Below are positions 58,917 to 64,000 of a stretch of DNA of 64,000 nucleotides, one piece after another (position 1 is the first letter of the stretch; every line of letters begins with the position of its first letter). Position numbers and translations under genes: made by a program. The notes under the pieces were generated by a model. It ran no database searches. It was not told the origin of the DNA and saw only the letters and a program-made list of their open reading frames with translations. This DNA is from Macrolepiota albuminosa. Lineage: Eukaryota > Basidiomycota > Agaricomycetes > Agaricales > Agaricaceae. The stretch lies in assembly GCA_027475525.1 (NCBI GenBank), contig JAMWFC010000091.1:705165-769164 (forward strand), given 5' to 3'.

Positions 58917-59340
58917 ATGGTTAGATTGACACTACCTGATCACAAGTGCCTTGGACCATTCAAGGTCTTGAAAAAAGTCTCATCTCACACCTACAAAATC
59001 AAACTCCCCCCAGAACTCCAAGGCTTGCACCCAGTTTTCCACATCCACCTCCTGAAACAACACCCCCCAGACCCCTTCTCTGAACAACACCCCAAACCTC
59101 CATCCCCAGTTGAGGTTGAGGATGAATACTATTACAAGGTTGAAGACATTCTCAACTCTTGGAACATCTGTGGGTGACTCCACTTCCTCGTATGATGCAA
59201 GGGATATGGCCCTGAAGATGACACCTGGGAGCCATGCTGCAACTTCAAAGATGCCCTCAACAAACTCTGAGACTTTGAATGATGGCACCCAGGAAATAAC
59301 CTCTCTGGGCACAGAACTCACAGACAGCAGTAGTGGGTGT
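58917..59340 (+). pseudogene. Integrase C-terminus with chromodomain
   Basis: GPFKVLKKVSSHTYKIKLP, LHPVFHIHLLKQH, then VEVEDEYYYKVEDILNSW and, one frame later, GYGPEDDTWEPCCNFKDAL. This is the chromodomain layout of chromovirus Gypsy elements, thought to guide integration to marked chromatin. A shift separates the two halves. Confidence 0.85.
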
Positions 59341-60119
59341 AACCTCCACCTCTGGGTTTAATATGGATTTAACTTCCATGTATATTTCCTATTTTCTCTT
59401 TTCTTACATTTTACTCTTCTAATACTTCCAAGTTTCAGGAGTTATCTTCTCTATAATAGAACCCAGAGAATCTGGGCTAGATGCACACCCTCAGTCTTCA
59501 GTTTATTTTCTCCTTATATTACTATTCACTCTTCTGACTCCAAGAAGACAAGTATATATATTTTCTGCTACAATTACAGTAGTCTACAGTACAATACAGA
59601 ACAATGAACAAGAAAACTCTTGAACAAGAAATGATGACTAGGAAGAGATTCCTGGATCCCCCTTCCCCTCTCCTCCTTACTGCTCTTCAGGTTCTGCTAG
59701 CCAACCCTGGGGCTCCTCTTCCTGCATCTCCTCCCCAATGTGCTCCTGTGAGACCTTGTCCACTAGCTGGTCTCAGGAGGGGAGTTGCTCCCCCTCATCC
59801 AGAATGCGCTTAAACCATGTCTCCAGCACCAGGACATTCCTTTGCTGGTGCACCACCACAACTCTGCCCCACCCTGGGAGTCATCAGCTTAAACTGCATT
59901 CCCTTCTGCAGTGACATCAGCATCATAGCTACCCTGTCCAGGAGCAGTCAGTGCTGAGACTTTAGGTTCTTGTCAGCTATCTCTGATAAAGTGCTTGGAG
60001 GAGGATTGGGTAAGTCTTCAATCTTTCCTGCAATAGGGAGCAATAAAGGTGTCACTTTGAGTAAATGATAAATCATTAGGAGATCAAAGATGTATTCTCT
60101 TTGTGATAATCAAAGTTTC
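59341..60119. other. Gypsy end and Copia tail debris
   Basis: After the chromodomain there is A/T-rich sequence without a recognisable 3' LTR. On the minus strand near 60119-60040 the Copia reading LSQREYIFDLLMIYHLL continues from beyond the insertion at 60120-61860. The 69-codon frame at 59604-59813 is unsupported. Confidence 0.5.
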
Positions 60120-61860
60120 TGTCAGGTTCTGCTGATGACAGGGGCTTTTGATAGCAAGCATGTCCTTACTAGGCAGACTCAAAGTCTATGGAATATCTCT
60201 GGGCAATGGCAGGGTGAGCTTCAGAGTTTTGAGTAAGGCATGAGGGTGCTCCAAGAAATATGCAGGGTGCTGGAATTTGAAGAACCAAAGAGGCAGGATC
60301 CTAGGCTAAGTCTGAGATATGACAAAGGAGAATGGAGCCAGGTAGGGCAGAGAGATAATAAGGAGGTGATCAGAGGAGAGACTGAGACTGAGAGACTAAG
60401 ACCGAGAATAGAAAATGGAAAAGAAGATTGAAGTGAAACTTAGTGAACTAAGAGACTTGTGAAAAGAAGAAAGTAGATTGAGCAAGTTGTACAAGATAAA
60501 CAGATGAGTATAGAGGCAAAAGTTATGGCAATATCAAGACTACTGTAACAGACTACTGACTACTGATTAAATACTTGCAATGTGTAAGTTCTGGGTTGAC
60601 CAGGTAAGGTCTAGAGTTGCATGCCAGTGATGATGCCCAAAAGTAGATCAGTAGCAGATATGGTTTACGGCTACTGACCTGTGTAATAATGCATTGGGCA
60701 TGCTAAGATTGAGGGAGTTCCAGGCAGTTCCCAGAGAACAAGTCAGAAAAAGAGTTAAATGGCAGGATTTGGTGAAAGTCAGTAGCGATAGTCGGCAAGG
60801 AAATGCGGTAAGGAGGGTGCACCAACAACAAAGTGTGCCTAAAAGGGTAGGAAGATGACCACGGTTAAATGTGGCAAGAGGACACAGGAAGGAAACTAGA
60901 GGCTTAGCAATGACTAAGCTGTGTGATGCCTGCCATAAGTGCAAGGCATGTAGGTTCTATAAGCATAATTGCGGCAAGCAGGCTAAGAGTGTTCAGACAA
61001 TTGGCGACTATGAACTTAGTCAGCTCAAAAGAAATCTGAACCGTAAGGTGAACTGAGGGGTGTAAAGTGGGGTACTCTGTTCTGTTTTGGAACTATTGAC
61101 AAGTGGTCAGTATTTATTGTAAGTTTGAAGTTCCCCATCACCAAGCAACTAAGCATCACCAAGGCAGGGTGGAACAGTAAGAATGTAAGTAAATGCTGTG
61201 AATTAAACTAAATAAAAGGAAATTACAAGCCAGTTGTCTATTCTGTCTGTCTTGAGGTTGCCAAGCGCTATCATGCACTTATGGTGAAACACCAGTTCAG
61301 CCATCACAAGTTATTGCATTATTCCTAATTTGTAAGTGCTGTTACTGGCTAGCTAGGCCACGTGCTGATTAATTAGTGCCACCTGTCAAGATCTTACCAA
61401 CAGCATGATGATAGCTGTCATTCCAGCTGCCGCCGGTGCTATTACTAATTGGCCTTGATGGTTGCCATGCATGTCCGTTGGGAATAGCCCAGACAGGATA
61501 AATCATGTGTGCCAAGTTCAGCACAAGTGCAGCAAGATACCTGGGACCGATGCCAAGCCTGCCGTTGATGCGCCTAGCCTGCATGGGGTCCTATCACCAG
61601 GTGGCTGGTTCTGTGCAGTATATTGCTTAAATACAAGTTCTGTGTGGTGTATAGTCTAAGTCCAGGTGTGGTGCTTCCCAGGCTGATTGGAAAATAGTGT
61701 TGGATGCTGGTGTTAATCAGTGGCTGAACTGTGGAGCAGAGATGCCAGGGTGGCTGGTTGGTCTTGGCATGTGAGGGGGCCAGTGCTAGTTGGATGTCTA
61801 GAGTGTGCCCTGGAGTTTTGAGGCTGAGTCAGGAATCTGTGTAAGGTGCTGGTTGTGACA
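60120..61860 (-). mobile_element. 1,741-bp LTR-like insertion with TSD GTTTC
   Basis: Ends TGTCAGGTTC and GTTGTGACA, flanked by GTTTC at 60115-60119 and 61861-61865. Its left end, read inverted, resembles the 3' end of the Gypsy LTR at 50071-50725. It interrupts the minus-strand Copia between QKKL and LSQREYIFDLL. A plus-strand frame at 60871-61056 has a Cys cluster (CDACHKCKACRFYKHNC). Either a long solo LTR or a small non-autonomous LTR element. Confidence 0.75.
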
Positions 61861-61865
61861 GTTTC

Positions 61866-64000
61866 TTTTGTGACTGGTCTCTATTAATGCAAATCTCTAG
61901 ATACAGATCTGTTGTTCTAGAATTTTTAACTTCAAACCATTTTCTCATTGGACTGATAATCCAATTATAAAGAGCCTTTGGATTGGTCACATTGAGTCCA
62001 TCATCCATATGAAGACAAATGATAATGAACAATTCTTGACTATTACTAAGTAGTAAAATAGATTTATTGGGAGTTTAAAAAAACAACCATAAAAAACTGT
62101 ATGATCAATGCTGCATCTGATGAGACTATAAGATTCTAGTTTTTCTCTGATAACTTTATACTACTCATGTGATGCCTGTTTCAGACTGTAAAGGGCATGG
62201 AGAACATGGTTCACTTTCTTTGGTTCTATATCTAGAAAACTAGATATTTGTTTGCAGTAGATTTCTTGTGATAAGGAAACATTAAAGAAAGCAGTTTTTA
62301 CATCAAATGCAAAAAGTTTCAAATTGTACAATGCAGCATATGCTAAAACTATCTGAATGCTCATCATTTTTGCTACTGATGCACAAATTGTGCCATAATC
62401 CTCTGGTTGTTGGCTAAAGCTCTGGGCCACAAGATGTGCCTTCTCCATTCTCTGAATTATCAACTTGTCAGGATTGAACTTGTGGGCATAAACTCAGCTT
62501 TCAGAGGACTCCTTATTTCTCTCTTCCTTAACTCCTTATCTCTTCACTCTCCTTTCATTCATTCTCTTATTTCTTCTGTGATTCTCTCATTTTACTGTTT
62601 CTATTCTTTCAACACTATCTGTTAATACTATTCTCAGCCCTTGAGGTGCTCTGGTTCTTTAGCTACTATTCAGACAAGTGTAGGCCCTTCAGGACTGCTT
62701 CCAGACCACTTATATAAGCCAGAGTTTTCCAGAGTTTGCCTCTTATTTGTGCAATTGTTTGTATAGGCAATTTTTGAGTTTTTAAGGTTTTGTTGTACTG
62801 TACAGTTGTTTTCTATGCTTCAGAGGCCTTAGAAGTGTCCAACCTGGCATAGCAAATCCCTAGACTTGTTCTCTTTGGATCTTCCTCTGCCAAGTGAGTA
62901 GTTATTTTGATATTGTCAGTATATATTTTAATATACTTTGAATCTCCCTCTGCCAGCTGTGTGACTGAGCCATAGCCTCCAGAGGTTGCCCTTACATTAG
63001 CAGACTCCAATAGCTTTTCAATAGGGAGGTAAATCAGCAGGCATCAAGATCTGTAGTTGTCATAAATTGTTGACTTTTTGTTCTATTGTCGCTTGCCAGA
63101 CATCAGTGTCTGGTCAATGTGTCACTTTGAAAAAATTCTCTGGCACTTTGTCTAGGTTAAAAGGTTTGCTGGTTTTAAATTTTGGAGTATCAGTGCCAAA
63201 AGTTGTGTACACCTTGTATTCATTAATTGCAAGAGGTTCAAGGCATGTTATATTCATTATTGGTATCAAAAAGTCTTTAGTGTTGTGGAAAGCATTAAAA
63301 TCTATAATGGCAGAAAGATCCTGATAAGAAAGTAATCAAGCTTGATGGTCTGTATAAAGTTTAACTAAATGCTTATTCTTTTGTGCATGTCATTTAAAAA
63401 AGCTTAATCTGCATCTGTCATCATAATTTTATGATAAGGTCAAGAAGGTGGATCTAACTTTGTAGCATGAGAATTTGTATCAGGTTGAACATCTACTGTA
63501 GGAGATGTTTCAGTCAAATGTGAAATCAATTGGTTTGGCTGAGTGTCTAATGAATAAATGTGAGAATTCTGTAGTGCTGAAAAAAAAGTCAGTTCAACAG
63601 GCAGAGAAGTGCTTTATTGTAGTTTGCCATGAATATTCTCATTGAACACCACATTACAGAAGAAGAAATATTCACTATTCATATCTTGAACATGCCATCC
63701 TAGATGTCCCTTTTTGTAACCAACAAAAATTGCCTTAAACTGGCAGATGTTGCCTTTCTGATATGTTTCCTTTAGATAAAGCACAAAACACTGACAACTC
63801 CAGACCCAAAAATGCAAAATATCAGGCTTATGACCTTTAATAATCTTGAAAGGAGTCATCAAGTTTGATAATGTTGTGGTTAGTAATCAATTTTGCAAGT
63901 ATTATGCTGTCAAAATTGCATCACTAAGAAATGAAATAGAAAGTCCAGCCTCTGCTATAAATGTTTGAGCAGTATTTTCCAAAGTCCAAATATATCTCTC
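61866..64000 (-). pseudogene. Copia remnant running off the window
   Basis: Minus-strand pieces: IICLHMDDGLNVTNPKALYN (61829-62032), reverse transcriptase FDVKTAFFNVSLSQEIYCKQ (62161-62463), and integrase-RT linker KPDILHFWVWSCQCFVLY (63614-63862). Stops separate them. The copy continues past base 64000 into the integrase. It contains the LTRs at 60120-61860 and 62499-62996. Confidence 0.85.
62499..62996 (+). mobile_element. Solo LTR (498 bp), relative of 12916-13347
   Basis: Begins TTTCAGAGGACTCC (family start TGTCAGGGGACTCC) and ends GCCCTTACA. Imperfect 5-bp flanks TCAGC (62494-62498) and TTAGC (62997-63001). It sits in the Copia reverse transcriptase between GVC and VYAHK. Carries an extra A/T-rich stretch near 62890-62945 compared with its relative. 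Confidence 0.8.

Overview
The window looks like nuclear DNA of a transposon-rich basidiomycete fungus, probably an agaricomycete. The evidence is host genes with several 45-70 nt GT-AG introns, compact spacing, a fungal G-alpha, a DGK1-type CTP-dependent diacylglycerol kinase, an agaricomycete-style APH-like kinase family, and old nested Ty1/Copia, chromodomain Ty3/Gypsy and Tc1 elements. No species is claimed. I saw no tRNA, rRNA or CRISPR array.

Layout. 1-8 kb: a Ser/Pro-rich conserved hypothetical gene (-) and DGK1 (+). 8-11.3 kb: a segment carrying GGN1, a small secreted Gly-Gly-Asn repeat protein gene, plus a GGN 3' fragment. 12.3-21.2 kb: old minus-strand Copia copies interrupted by a solo LTR, a Tc1 element and a 1-kb LTR-like insertion. 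21.2-22.8 kb: GGN2. 23.4-29.4 kb: host island with an APH-like kinase (-), a BuGZ/ZNF207 zinc-finger gene (-), RPS17/eS17 (-), RPS22/uS8 (+) and an unrecognised three-exon gene (-). 29.5-32.4 kb: inverted copy of the 8-11 kb segment with GGN3. 34.4-35.7 kb: G-protein alpha subunit. 38.2-38.8 kb: GGN4. 39.9-46.1 kb: a nearly intact Copia with 293-bp LTRs, a 5-bp target duplication and seven in-frame TGA codons. 46.7-47.7 kb: second, inverted APH-like kinase copy. 48-64 kb: decayed Copia and chromodomain Gypsy remnants with nested LTR insertions.

Two points deserve most attention. First, the window holds eleven perfect tandem duplications of one fixed period, 77 bp, in unrelated sequence. They break frames and splice phases that become consistent when one copy is ignored. 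This looks like retained contig overlap from a k=77 assembly, so the exon models should be read with one copy removed. Second, the GGN family has four paralogues and one fragment, each full copy with a signal peptide, a Lys-Arg (Kex2-type) site split by the only intron, and a Gly/Asn/Trp/Tyr repeat domain. The coding exons are almost identical while the flanks have diverged, which suggests gene conversion. This is the best candidate here for an undescribed system.

The host genes serve separate housekeeping roles (translation, spindle/splicing, phospholipid synthesis, G-protein signalling). They share neighbourhood, not pathway, apart from the divergent pair of small-subunit ribosomal protein genes.
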